A stretch of 64,000 bases of DNA, taken from Rallus limicola (lineage: Eukaryota; Chordata; Aves; Gruiformes; Rallidae). The DNA lies in NCBI GenBank assembly GCA_022605955.1, contig JAKCOZ010000007.1, positions 17,094,001 to 17,158,000 on the forward strand. Direction: 5' to 3'. A model generated the notes under the pieces. The model saw nothing but the letters and a program-made list of their open reading frames with translations, was not told the origin of the DNA and did not search any database. Within the stretch, counting starts at the first letter, position 1; every line of letters begins with the position of its first letter. The position numbers and the translations under genes were made by a program. Shown piece after piece: positions 13,237-26,500 of the stretch.

Positions 13237-13250
13237 ATTAAAGAAATAAA
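13237..13250 (+). terminator. CLVS1: CLVS1 poly(A) signals, tandem ATTAAA and AATAAA
   Basis: ATTAAA at 13237-13242 and AATAAA at 13245-13250 sit on the + strand. A GU-rich stretch (ATGTGCAGTG, around 13273-13282) follows at the right distance to act as the downstream element. Cleavage would fall near 13260-13280. These are the last canonical + strand signals before the opposing ASPH signal. Confidence 0.65.
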
Positions 13251-13284
13251 AGAAAAATCGTTATCAAATTATATGTGCAGTGAC

Positions 13285-13290
13285 TTTATT
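13285..13290 (-). terminator. ASPH: ASPH poly(A) signal, AATAAA on the minus strand
   Basis: TTTATT on the + strand gives AATAAA for ASPH. The sequence beyond it on the minus strand is U-rich, which fits a downstream element. Cleavage would fall around 13255-13275. Other minus-strand AATAAA or ATTAAA hexamers nearer the stop (for example around 14073, 14262 and 15126) could give shorter isoforms, so use of this distal signal is inferred. Confidence 0.5.
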
Positions 13291-13408
13291 TCCTCAAATG
13301 GTTACAACCACTGTACACACCTTAAGTCTTTAATTAAACTGCCATACATTGAGAATTTACTAGAACAAGCGGCTGGCGACAACATATCAAAGGTAGCAGT
13401 GTAAACCA

Positions 13409-13433
13409 TATCTATCTATCTATATATATATAT
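13409..13433. repeat. TATC/TA microsatellite
   Basis: Three TATC units run into a TATATATATATA stretch. It lies in the presumed distal ASPH 3' UTR. Confidence 0.95.
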
Positions 13434-14006
13434 GAGATGATAATGGGCACAAGAGTTTTTAATGTGCCTCTGGAACATCCACTGAATTCGTAAGTGATAC
13501 AGTGAAGTAATGATACAGTTCAGCTGGACATGGTCAGCCCTAATAGACGGAGTAACAAAATACTGCCTTTATCTACAACAACATTTTATGCCCGCACAGG
13601 GCAGAGGGGACAACTTGCCAGATCCTATCAACACATGTGGGATTTACCCACTAGTATTTGTACAGAAGAGCCTCATTTAGACTAACCTTCTTCATCAGCA
13701 GCATGTCTTTGATAGAAAGCCTTGCCTCTGTGACAGAGAGTCTTTAAGGCAGTGGATGGTCCCAGCAAGGCAATACAGGAGTCAGAAAAAGAAGCAGAAG
13801 TTTGCAGGAGCATTAAGCAAGACGACTGAGCCCGTTTATCTTTGGGATTTCCTCCATTCCCCCTCCTCTAGCATTACAGAAAACCTATTACAAAAAACTA
13901 GGATGATACTTCTGGTAATGAGACACAGCTCCCTTCTCTCCCCTGAGCTCATGAAGAGTGACAGGCATTAGGATTTGTCAGAGAAAACGTTCTTAAAGCA
14001 GAAAGT

Positions 14007-14022
14007 AAAAAAAAAAAAAAAA
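14007..14022. repeat. A16 homopolymer
   Basis: Sixteen consecutive A on the + strand, read as U16 in ASPH RNA. No flanking duplication was seen that would mark a retroposed tail. Confidence 0.95.
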
Positions 14023-17000
14023 GCCCAATAACAAATGGACAAAAGAAGACAGACGTTGGTTATTACACTGCAGCTTTAATGAAGTAATACTTTGGTCTAC
14101 AATTTTTCTCTGTTAATACACTTAACCTCCACTGCCATTAAATCTTTGTGATGACCTGTTACAATCACTGTTCATTCAAGTAGGACTTGTTCTGCTCAAG
14201 AAGTACAAATATCACTGAAATTTAGTCCTTGAGGATTAAACCTCGCAGAAGATTAGGATTATTTATTTCCTTTAGCTGTGACACGGATAAATGTATATGA
14301 TGCCTTGTATATATCCATAGGGTGCCTGCATTTAACTGTAGCATCTTATGCAGATGCTGTGCTTACAGGCAAGGTAACTACAGGCAGGAAGGAACTGACC
14401 TCCCAACACCATGACGAGTGCACACTGCCTTATAAACAGGAGACTATCACCCTTCTCTGTAAATAAACCTAAAGAAAAAAAATATTTAAATTGCCAATGG
14501 TCCTCTGTTAAAAAAACATGTTTCCATTCACTTCTTCCATTGGCATTTTCAATGTTAAAAAACCTTTCCAAGCTGTAGTACCAATTGGCAAGGAGGAATA
14601 CCTAAAATAACACACCACTTATTCACTGCATCATTTCTGTAGTTTGATACATACATCTCCTCCTCCCTGCATATAGCTAATCCAGTTGCACCTACCAAAA
14701 AACTATGCTCTCAGCTCCTTGACAGGTAGGCACAGTAGATTCACTTCAGTGTTGCAGGAGCTATTCATAACACACCGTGTCATACTCAAGGCAGTTAAGA
14801 TTTTAAATGGCCAATATGTCATCACATGATTTAATAAGCAGTGCTACTCCGGCACACACACATCTTGGGTAGATTACTTTTGTCTATTTGCCAATTTAAT
14901 CTCTTTGCAATCACAATCCAAAAGGATTAAGTATGGGGCTTCAAAGGAGCAACGAAAAAACCTGAAGGACGGCATGGATTTTTACAAATAAAGCTCCAAA
15001 GTTTTTACCACTCCTTTAGTATTTACTCTGAGCTATAGAAACTAAAATGCAACATTAATAACAGTACTCCTAAACCACACATTTTGGTTTAAACCGTTCT
15101 TGATTTCTTCTTTACAAACTATGGCTTTATTTTACCAAACTACAAAATAGTTTGCAACTTCTACTGTTTGATGACTTTACAGAGATACAAAACAGCCTTT
15201 GAGTAAACAACTACCAGGAGATTTAAACCTCTTTTTTACTGTGATCCCCCACAATAACAAGTACCTTATTTCCAGTTTTGCACATGATTCTCCTAAAGGT
15301 CTCCAAAAGCTTTTTTTTGTATTTTCATAAGCACAAGACTTATAAATCTTTACGGTTTTCACAATGATAAACTGAGAATTGCTACTGTCTCGGGGTTAGT
15401 TTTGATATGGACAACACATTAGAGCCCAATTATCATCGCTGTCTAAAACTGACACTTGATCAGAGAGGGTTTATCAGTGTGATAATCAGAAAGGAAATTA
15501 AAGTGCACACCTCCAGAAACTGGTTAGACTAATTTATGGTGCAACCACTATGTGCTACATGGCATTACAAGATTGAATCACCTAGCAAAATACAAAATCG
15601 AAACAGCATTCAGTTCATGGGAATGCAAAGCTTTTATCTGTATTTTACTTCAACAGACATGGCATTCTGGCCACGATACTTAGGTACCATGATGTGGTCT
15701 CTGCAGTACAAAACCACTGAGCATTGCACAAATAAGATGACCATGCAGTATCTTTTGGACAACAAGGGCAAAGCTGTGGAGACTAAGTAACCTCAGTGTC
15801 TCCTGGCTTAGTGTTTTGTGTCTCACGACCCTCTGTAATGATGCTACTGCTCTTGACGAGCCCTGAGCGTCCTAGCACACCTATCCACACTCAACTGGTT
15901 TTGCAGGCCAGCCAGCCACAGTCATGATGGGTGCAAGCTCAGGTCTCACTTTCCTCTTAGTGTTCTTAGAAGTTAACAGTGGAACGTCCTGCACTCTCCA
16001 TTTCCCACCTAACAGACCCCAAAGGCCAGCCAACTGCTACAACAGTCAACCAGTTTTCTCTTCTGAAAATAAGGCCTTTTTACAATACAGTAAATTCTGT
16101 ACCCTGAATACAGAGTATACTGTAAACAGTATTGGGATGAGAGTACGCTAGCTTTATGTCATGTATTTCAAGACAAGGAAAACACCATTAGGTCAATTAA
16201 AGGATCATTCTAGCACTCGGCAGGATGCTGGCAGCAGAAGTCAATGCAAGTAAATAACCTGAAGCTCTTTGTTCTGCATTTTGGCAGGAAACCAAGTCAG
16301 AGCTTGTCCTTCTGCCCAAAGCACAAGAAATTCTTCATATATTTTTTTCTGCTGAATGACCACCCAAGGGCAGCCTAGAAGGAGCCCCTGGAAGGAGGTG
16401 CCCCAGACTCTTGCTGGGTAGAAAATGGATATCACAACAAAAGCCTTTGTAACTGTAAGAGCAGCAGCAGTTCCCCACATAATCCTAAGAACTGCCAAGC
16501 ACTTGAAGATCTGAGCCTACAGATGTCACATTTGCTCAACATCTTCCAAAGTCACATTATGAAACTGAAGGCTGTCTTCTAACTAGGAGAACTATTTTGT
16601 TTTACAAGAACAAAGCTTCATGAAGTAGCTGATTATGCAAGTTTCTGTTTGCATTTCCAGGAAGGCAAGAGAAGGCCACATTTGGCAAAATTGAAATCTC
16701 TTCACAGACAATGTTTTCCTTCTGATGATAGCTAAAGATGGACTTAGATATATATATTGGGGCTTTTTTAAAAAAATAGTGGTTGATTAAAGATTTGTTC
16801 ATAATCACACTAGAAAAATACAGTTACTCAGGTAGAAAAAATACAAAAACACATAACCCATTCACATTATCTACAGTTGATTATATGTTCTACGTCTAAA
16901 GCAGCTAGCATCACAATTGCATATTGATTTTCAGAGTTGGTTGTGTGCATATGTTTGTAAGTATCTTACAGGCTGCTTCCCAGGTAAAAGCCTGGGCAGT

Positions 17001-17423
17001 ATTTGCCAGATGTAGGATCACAAATCTTGTGCCTGAATGTGATGGGGGCAGGTGACTGACTGACTGGCTTTGTACACCTGATAACAGGCACAGCAGAAAC
17101 ATCTGCACATTCCTCAGTTTGAAAATCCACACCTACTGCTCTTTGGCTGACAATGTTTGTATTTTCACACTTTCAGCCTGAAAAACAATACATATCAGTG
17201 CTGCATCAGAATGAAATAAAAGATGGCTTGTTTTGTTTTTTTTTTTTTTCTTTTTCATTTTCTTCTTTTTTACAATCCAAGTCCTCTGTGATTGTAGAAT
17301 GCTGTCTTCATATCTTCTAACCCTTACAATACTTCTAGTCTTCATATGCTGGAAAAAATTAATCCCATTGGCACATTCCAAAGGGGTTAAAGCTCCTGTG
17401 CTCTTAACATCAGAAGTAACCCC

Positions 17424-17574
17424 TTAAATAGCAGGAAGGGTACGTCTCTGTTGTGCTGTTAACTCAGGGTGCCACACGTCCACAATGAATATCAGGCGAT
17501 AATTTTCAGCATCCTGCCATACTTCATGTTCAAAAGAGTCATCGAAAATAAGAACTTTCCCTTCTTCCCAGGTT
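17424..17574 (-). CDS. ASPH: ASPH last coding exon, dioxygenase C-terminus
   Basis: 151 nt after the acceptor TTGCAG. The first base completes an Arg codon with the previous exon. The peptide starts [20 protein letters not shown] and ends QQRRTLPAI then TAA at 17424-17426. FEHEVW carries the second iron-binding His and [12 protein letters not shown] the Arg that holds 2-oxoglutarate. Compared with the mammalian protein as I remember it, only a few residues differ (DAENYR for DASSFR). Confidence 0.97.
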
Positions 17575-20500
17575 CTGCAACACAAAAAGGAGTATACTTT
17601 AGTATCTGAAGTGCTGTGGAGCAGGCAAGCTATATATCAGCTCTGAAGATGCTCTTTGACATGTGAGAATGATTAAATAGTACATATCATACAGTCAGGA
17701 TTTCACTAGTGAATATGAAGAGATCCGAGTATCAGAGTTTTTACCTGAAATAACTACAGAAAGATCAGTCTAATGGATGGTCGTATTATTGGGGGTTTGC
17801 TTCCGCTCACTCTGCATAGTAACGCCCACACACACATTCAGATGTTTATAGCATTTGTTATTTATATACTTCTAATGAGTTGAGTGCAATAAGCAGGGAG
17901 CAGGTATAATGCTGGTGTGGTAATCAACTTTTGTCCTTTTCAGATCAGATACATACATAATGAGAGTTGGAAATAGAGGGAATGACCAGTAATATGGTCA
18001 CATGGTTTGTAAACAAATTGCATTAAATCAATCTGCTTTTTCTAAAAAAAATTGCAACAATGGAATTAGGCCCTGATCATGCTGAAAAGTTCAGGGCTGT
18101 TAACAGTCTTCCCATAAACCCATTCAAAGCACAGAGCCTAAAGAGTTTTCTTCAGAGGAAAGTTGCAATGCCATTGTGTGCGTTGGGTTAACTATGCTGT
18201 TAAAGGTGAACTGAAAGGATGAGAGCATATAACTCAAGGTCCCTCTGCTTGCCAAGTACTGCTTAGGCAGAGCACATCACTGAACGGATGATGTAATTAC
18301 CATGAGTAGGTGTTCATTACGACATGGAAGAGCCAAGTTTTACCAGTGGTACTTTTCCAAGATCTGTACCTTTATTAGGCACAAAAAGGGATTCACACAT
18401 TTTATTCAAAGTGGCTTGGTTTTGATGGTTTGAAAAATTAACAAAATTACAGACTTAAAAGCAATGGCAAGAGGCAAGGTAGAAGGGAGATACTGTCAGA
18501 AGAATTGGTATCCCTATCAGTTTTATGAAAGATAGAATCACAAAATAATATAGGTTGGAAGAAACCTTGGAAGGGCATCTGGTCCAAGACTCTGCTCAGA
18601 GCAAGACTTACTGCCAAGTTAGACCCAAATCTGAGGTTCAATGAACTATCCCAGGTTCTCGACTAGTGGATTTCTGAGTGCCTACACCAGGCATATTCCA
18701 CCATCTCTTCCAGTGTTTCACCAACCCCATTATGCAAATTTTTGTCTATCTAGATGAAATTTCCTTCATTGTCACTAGTGTCCATTACCTCTTATTCTAC
18801 AACTGCACACCTCCTAAGAGTCTGGCACTGTTTTCTACACAGTCACCCATTAGTGGATCAAGACAGTAACTAGACTCCCCTTCAGCCTTCTCTCTTTCAG
18901 ACCCCAAACCAGCTCTCTGAGCTTCTCCTCATGTGTTGCACAATCTAGTCTCCTAATTATATGTCTAAGCGTCCACTGTAGTCTCTTTAGTTTATCAGTG
19001 ACTTTTTCTTTTTGCTGAAGAACCTCAAACTGGAAACAGTGCTCCAGAGGTGGCACCTTGAGTACAAAAGAAAGGGAAAAAAATTGTTCCCCTCAAACTG
19101 ATTCCTACACGCTTACTAACAGTGTCCTGTACACAGCTAGCTATCATCAAAGCAGGAACACCTTATGACTCATGTTCAACTCAACCCCAAGGATCTTTAA
19201 GTCCTTTTCTTCAATGCTGCTTTCTATCCAGTCATGGCCCAGTCTTTAGTGTTGGCAAGGTGTCAATCTGTTATCAGTTGCAGGGATTTGCATTTTCTTT
19301 GTTAAACTTCTAGAAGTTTCAGCTGACAACTTCAGCCTGTGGAGATCTGGATTCATAATTTTGAATAGAGGTTTAATGCCTGGTTAAATGCAGTCCTGAA
19401 ACTGAAAAATCAGCAACCGATCAGTTCCCACCACCATTAAAGTCACATGTCAAAAAGTCATGGTGCTAGTCATTTGTCACTGCCCCTCAGATCTTAGTCT
19501 TATCCACTGCATTTAGGCACAGTTACTGATTATGTACCACATGGTTTGTCTGTTGTAATGTCAAGCAGTGGTATGAGCAAAGCAAATTTATTTTTCATTG
19601 AAGGGGGACAAAAGCATACACCAGGTTATATCCCTTCAGGTGAGACTGGTCAGTGGAGTCAATAATGGCCAAAAAAGTGTTACCTCCTAAAGATGCTCTA
19701 CAATGAACACATATTCAATTTTTTTAGCAGGATCCCTTTGGAGCTGAAGCAATCCAAGAGGATGGATGTCCTTAAAGTAAATTAAGAACTATGTACAGCA
19801 GCGATGGTAAAGAAACAAAGATCTTGCCAGCAAAAATGGAAATATATTTTTATCTCATTCAATTGTGTTCATTCAGACAGAAAACAATTTCCTTTTTTCA
19901 AGACCAGGCTGAAAACAAGATTTAGACTCTAAGGTCATGTTGGTATTTTTGAATTCAAAAAAGGCAAAAATTAACCATCAAAATTTATGGGGTTGTTCTG
20001 TAATGTTCTGAGGAGAAATGGAAATTGAGATTGGATCATTTCAACTAAAACAAACATCTAAACATATTTTCAGCAAGAGTAGATAAACCAGACAGCATAA
20101 CAGTAAAAAATTCACACTGGCTTGCACACAGACATCAGCCTTCAAGGCCCTGAAAATGAGCCTTTTACAGGTTTCACCTATGATCACATGATTTTTTTCT
20201 GCTACTGCATCGGTTATCAGACAACAAAAATGTTTTATGTCATATAGATCCTGAGTCTCTGCTACTGCACTAAAATTACATTGGTATTAATGAAGGCAGT
20301 GGGAGTCAAACACTTGCAATACTATAGTGTGGGAAAAACAATCAAGCTGACTTTGTGGGTTCCTTTGGGGTGTGGGGAGGTTTTTTTGTATTTTGGGGGT
20401 AGGGGATTTTTTTTTTTTGGTTGGGGGGGTATTTTGTTTTGGCTTTTGTTGTTGTTGTTGCGTGGAGGGGGGCGTGTGTTTTTGGGTTTTGGGAGGTTGG

Positions 20501-23500
20501 GGGCTTTTTTCTTTTTAAAATTAAACCAAGCCTGAAAAATCCTACCCAAATAGCCTGAAAGTGCAGCTCAGTTAAGGACAATAAAAACTCCAAGCACCCA
20601 GATGAAGTAGCTTCAGAGGTTAAAACCCAGGGTCTGTTATTTGCATCATAATGGGATGGGCTGTTTTGCACAACAAAGAAAAAGTCATAAAGTTGACAGA
20701 ACTATTAGCCCCTTTTGAATAGATTACAAACCCAACCATTAGCATGCAAATAAATATTTTCCAAAAGCCTTCATGGTGTGAGAAACACTTCACAGTGGGA
20801 CCACAGAGATGGTGTTATTCTGATCCGGTGCTGGGCCACTTTGGGGTAGTTTCTTCATCACCTGCACAGCTCCAGCAGCTGTTACAGGTGAGATATTGGA
20901 TTGGCTTCACCCTTAGACTGTAATTCTGCACCTTCATTTCAAAACTTGATTACGTTCTCTGACAGAGATTTTTGATTTTTATAACTAGATATTACTTATT
21001 TACCATTTTTGTGCATTGTACCCTACACTTTGCAGCGCTGGGACTTCAAAATGGCCCAATGACATAAAATTACTATAGCTGTACTGAATACCAATGAGGT
21101 GTACCAGCTCTTAGCAACTGCAGAAAAAATTCTTCTGCAAGTGAGCAAGTAAAAGACGGGGCTATATGAAGCAGAGTTGCCTGTCCATCAAAGAGTAAGT
21201 TGCATGCTAACATAGCCCCTCTAAACACCCACACTGGGTGGCACAAAGGTAGCTGGGCACAAAATTGTCACTGTTTCTATTCTGTCATGCACACAGCAGT
21301 GGGAGATGACAGAAAGGGCCTGATCCTAGTGTGCTAACCTTTCTATCTGAGCCAGCTCCCCTACTTGAAACCACAGGTTCAGCCACCAGGAGGGAAGAAA
21401 ATGAAAATGCCAAGGTAGGATTTTCCCTTCCACATTAGTTCACCCACCTTTTATAGGGGAAGTAAAAAAACCCAAACAACCCCTTCCTTGCTATCAGTAT
21501 ACACACTTTCAATGCTTTCAGGGAAAATCCTTTTATTTTGAATGTGGAGCTCTTGCCAAAAGCAACGAGCGTCATCACATTCCAGCACAGGCTGTAGTTC
21601 ACTCTTGAGTATTTCACCTTTCAAATGAGTGAGTCTGAGTCCAATGTGTAAGACTGGGCCAGGTACAAGTACCTAGACAATAAAGTGCTTGGTCTGTAGT
21701 GTAACAGCAAGAGGCATTTCTCCACTCTTGACTTTGAGGGAAGCGTTGTTACCAAGTAGGAGGCTCTTAAGTTCATTTTTCACACCACTATCCCTTCTGT
21801 TCAGGTTAAGAGAAAGAAAGAGTGCCAGCTGTAATAAAACGGGGTGAGCTGCAGACACCTGCTCTCTGGGCAGCAGATCAAAACCACCACTTTGTTCACA
21901 CAGAGTACCAAAGAGCCACCTAAAGGTAATTCCATTCAGTCACCAATCTGAATTCACAATAGTGTCTGAAAGTGAAAAGACTCCACGTCTCCATATTAAT
22001 CCTCTAAGCCTGGTGGCTACCTCTTACTCCCTCCAAACATCTATCTTAAACTTATTTTGGATATTGTATTGGATAATGCTGGAAACAAATGTCCCTCACT
22101 ATCTAGACGTAGGTAATGTAGATTGTAACACTGACCGTAACAGATTATTGAATAAACTATCAGTTGGCAGGAGTCTACAGTGACAACATTTTTCAACATT
22201 TTTTATTATTAACCGTTGGAGACTTCTTTCCTTCAAAATTCTAAAGATTTCCTGTGGTTGTGTTCAAATGTTCTGAAAAACATCTTTGCTATGTATGCAT
22301 TGCATTCATGTAGACAGCAGTGGCATTTCATTTCTCAGTATCAAGACAAGAATTCCAAACTAACTCTTGTTGCAGACAAGAGACAGAATCTTCCAAAAAT
22401 ATACATACAGATACTAAGCACCATTAGAATTTCACATAAGTCTCAGAAAATTAAGTCTGTAGCAGAAAGCAATATACTTACTACTATATTTTTCTCTCTG
22501 TGTTTAATAGTGCCACGTAAAAACCTATCACATTTGCTCATATTTCCCAGGGGGCTCTATGCCCTGATTGTAAATGTGTAACTATTACATTTTATTTTGT
22601 TTTTTACACTGCTTTGAGACAAAACTGGTCTTCAAGTCTGCATAACTTTTCCCTAAGGGGTAAGAATTCTTACTTATAATGCAGTTTAAAGAAATTTGCT
22701 ACCTGTATAACACATTGGGCCAAACACTTCATAGATGTGTTGATCTTCAAATTAGCTTCAACTGGAGTATTTTTAACTGAACTATAACAACACTAGCTAG
22801 GAAGGAAGGTTCTGCAGAAATACAGGAATATTCTGTTATGGTGGTGGAAAAGGAGGTATAGCTTACTATCAGCTTTTGCTGGATAAGCAAAGAATTCTAA
22901 GCAAAAAAAATTACATCAAAACAAACAGGAGGTACTGCATTGGCAAGTATATTGGACTGGCATTATTTAAAAGTAAATGCAGACAGACTTCAGCTTTGTC
23001 TCCCAAGATTTATCTGTTTGATAAATAATATTTATGTGTTTGTACCAAGAGTTAGAGTGTAAATTGCCTGTTTAATGAAATATATTACACCTCCCTGATC
23101 AGTGAAACACCTTTTTTATTTTCTTTTTTCCTTTTTTTTTTGTTTGTTTTGTTTGAATCTTCAATTACATACAGTCTGATTCCCTTTTCAGCCTTGTGGA
23201 AGGTGGGGGAAAACCCAAAGAAACCCCCAAACCATACCTGTTCTCTTGGGCACAGCGAATTCTGCAGCCTTCATTAGGTATCACCAAGCCCAAATGCATC
23301 CTTAGCCGACAATTAGTTGGCCCTGTGTGTGGCCAGACATGAGTCCCTGGGTGCATGATAGAATATTTGATCTGCAAGAAAAGAGAGGCAAGCTGTCAGC
23401 ACATTCAGCTTCACAACAATAATGCTATAGGAGTTCAGGACTTCATTATGTCTCATCCATGATGATGAGCCAAATGTGCAATGTCACCTTTGGTTAGAGT

Positions 23501-26500
23501 CTCATCAACTATAGCACTTACTCACATCTTAATGGTGTTTGATACTACAAAGGACATGTCTTGTGGGGTGTGTGTGCATCCAGGTGTGTGCATGTGTAAA
23601 AGTGCATATTTTTTCATTTTGTTTAAAATAATCAGCATTGATATTTCAACCTGAAAATAATTATCTCCTATCTACTATCTGAAAAAATACCTTCTTTCCT
23701 ATGGGAAGGCTTACACTCTCATCATTTAAAAGGATGGACCACAGGTGACACAAGGCCTGTGTTAGCCAGATGGACTGGCCCCTCTCAGATGACAATTAGG
23801 TTGTGAACGTCAACGTTAGCTTGGCTAGGGCAACCATGGAATGGTGGAGTTCAGGATCATGAGAGGAAGGAGAAAGAAGGTTTACTACCTACAGCTTTGT
23901 GAGAGCTTATTCAGGGACTTATTCAGGGATCTGCTGGGAAAAAAATCCGATGGCATACAGTGCTGGAGAGAAGAGGGCTGGTTGATTTTCAAGGATCACC
24001 TCATCTGAGCTCAAAAATGGTTCATCTCCATGTGCAGGAAGCACGGAGACCCAGACAAAATTGAAACAAAAAAGGAAGTATAGAAGAGGTGGAAACAGGG
24101 TCAGGTCACTCAGGAAGACTGTAGAAACACTCTCTGAGCATGCAGGGATCAGGTTAGGGAAGTCAAAGGTCTCCTGGTGTTGAACCTCAGGATGGAAATG
24201 AAAGGCAACAGGAATAATTTCTACAAATACATCAGCAGTTAAAGGAAGTCTAGGGAAAATGTGTGCCTGCTGCTAAATGGGGAAGCATGCCTCCTTTGCC
24301 TAGATTTTTGCAGGCATGACTGACCTTCATGAATCCCAGCACCTAAGGCCAATGGAAAAGATGAGGGAGATGACTAACCCTTGGTGGAGAAGGATTAGGT
24401 TAGGGAACATTTAAACAAACTCAACAAACCGGTCCATGGGTCCTGATGGGAACTACTCATGAGCGCTGAGGGAATTGGATGATGTTTTGTGAATCCACAC
24501 TCAGTAATCTTTGAAAGGTCATATCAATCAACAGAAGTCCCTGAGGAGGCATAGAAAGTAACTGATGTTCCCGTCTTCAAGAAGGACAAGGAGGAGGAAC
24601 TGAGAATGAAATATACATACAGGCTATTGGCCAGTTAGCATCACCTCAGTCCCTGGGAAGGTGGTGGAGTAAATAACCCTGGAAACAAGCCATTTCCAAA
24701 CTGTGATGGATGCATTTGACCCCTTAACCAAACTAGTAGCAGTTTGGTACTTCTCCAAAGGAGGTAAAAGCCTAAGTCATAGACAGGCCAAGAAATCCTC
24801 TAGTTTCAACCTGCTCTCTGAAAACCCACACAAGACTAGAGTGCCATTCAGTAGAACTGATACTTATGAGCTTGAAACACAGATCATGTGATTAGCACAT
24901 GAACAGTGGGTGGCTCTTTGAAGACTCATTTATCAAGGGACAAAGAGTGTTTTGGGTATAGTCTCATGCATACCTTTCTCAATCCATGTAATTTGTCTAT
25001 GAGCCAACCATTTTATTTCACAAATACAGCAGCTTAAGTGAGCCTTTTCTGAGCTCTCCCTGCTAGGCAGTGTGGCTGCATGGCGGTGACCTCCCTTTGA
25101 GCTGCTCCCTGAGGCAGAGACCTCTCCTTGAGCAACCCCAAGGTAGCTCCTTGAGGCAGAAACCTTTTACCAATGGCAGGTCTTTGGTAAGTGATAGCAT
25201 GCTGATTTATAATGAAACACTACTAATCTGTGCAGCTATTATCTATTAATTTCTATAAACTTTGTATAGATAATTCCATTAGACATAAGTCTCATGGACC
25301 AAATCTGAGACTAAGATTGGACCTGTCCATGCCTAAACTCCTTCAGGAGTTTAGAAGGCAAAGGGGTCCACTCTGAACCTTGGGACTCAATGGGACAGTC
25401 TTCCTTACCTTCTGCATCTCAACAGGTGGGTCTTCCTTACCCTCTGTATTTCTGGTCTCTATGTGAATTATTCTAACTTGATTCAATTTCAGTTTTTACT
25501 TTGTATGCTTCTTCCATGCAGTAAATAGGGTGAACCTTGCCATCAAACTTACTGAACTTTGTCAAACCACTGTTAATCTTTGTTAAATTTATTGAATTTA
25601 GTCAAATTATTATATTACCTCAATAAAACATATTACTCTTTCTCTCTTTTGAAAGAGGTGTGTTCCATTCTTCCATGACACAGACACATGAAGGAGCAGT
25701 TGGCATGGATATATGCTGGAGAAATTCTACTTAGCCAGCTTTCTCCAGTGAGATGTCTAGGTTGGTGGGTGAGGGGAAATTATTTGATATTGTTCATTCA
25801 TCTCAACTTTAGTAAGATTTCAACACCATCTGCCATAAACATCCTCATTGACAAACTGATGAAATAGAGACTAAGTGAGTTGACATTGAGGTAGATTGAA
25901 AACTGGTAGTTTAGCCAGGCTCAAAGAGCTGTGATCAGAGGCACAAAGTCCAGCTGGAGACCACTCAGAGGCATACTCCAGGGATCAATACAGCATCCAA
26001 CACTGTCTCATAGATTCACAAATGACTCAGACGATGGGACAGAGTGCACTTCCTTCAGTAAGTTTGAAGGTGATAGAAAATTGGTGAGGAATGGCTGACC
26101 CACTATTATATTTTATTTTTTTTCTGTTATTCATAGGGACCTTGGCAGTCCAGAGAAAGGAGCAATTGAGAATCTTATGATGTTCAACAGAGAAGTGCAA
26201 AGTTCTGCACAGGGGAGGAATAACCCCATGTACCAATACAAGCTGGTGGACAACTGTCTGGAAAGCAACTTCCCAGAAGACCATGAGGTCTTAATAGACA
26301 GCAATTTTAGCATGAGCCAGCAATGCAGCCTTTCAACAAAGACCAGGATATAGTGGAGCAAGTCTAGTGAAAGGCTATTAAGGTGATTAAGGGACTGAAG
26401 CATCTGACATAAAAGGAGAAGCTAGGAAAGCTGGATCTGTTTAGCCTGGAGAAGAGAAGGCTCAGGGGGATCTTATCAATGTATATAAATACCTGATGGG

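Larger units (their letters stand above)
12092..13270 (+). other. CLVS1: CLVS1 3' untranslated region (end approximate)
   Basis: The sequence after the TGA has no further coding signal and reaches tandem poly(A) signals at 13237-13250. It contains a CA-rich tract at 12151-12190 and a TG-rich tract at 12847-12892, which are complementary. Earlier ATTAAA hexamers at 12341 and 12584 could give shorter isoforms. The 3' end is inferred from the hexamers, not from transcript data. Confidence 0.65.
13270..17423 (-). other. ASPH: ASPH 3' untranslated region (distal end approximate)
   Basis: The sequence downstream of the ASPH stop codon (17424-17426) on the minus strand is AT-rich, has no recognised transposon and no further ASPH coding sequence, and runs to a canonical poly(A) signal at 13285-13290. 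A length of about 4.1 kb is plausible for a long vertebrate UTR but is not proven. Simple repeats inside are TATC/TA at 13409-13433 and A16 (+ strand) at 14007-14022. Confidence 0.55.
17575..23237 (-). other. ASPH: ASPH intron before the last exon
   Basis: It holds an old reverse CR1 (18532-19420) and a G/T-rich low-complexity stretch (20365-20515). T-rich runs occur near 17233-17275 and 23111-23150, the latter close to the donor end. No other coding sequence was recognised. Confidence 0.85.

Noticed and set aside
20322..20671. Lysine- and proline-rich open frames on the minus strand
   Set aside because: Produced by the G/T-rich low-complexity tract, not by coding selection.
24702..25680. 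Full provirus with coding capacity
   Set aside because: Only one LTR is present and no gag, pol or env frame or second LTR was seen within the CR1-bounded block.
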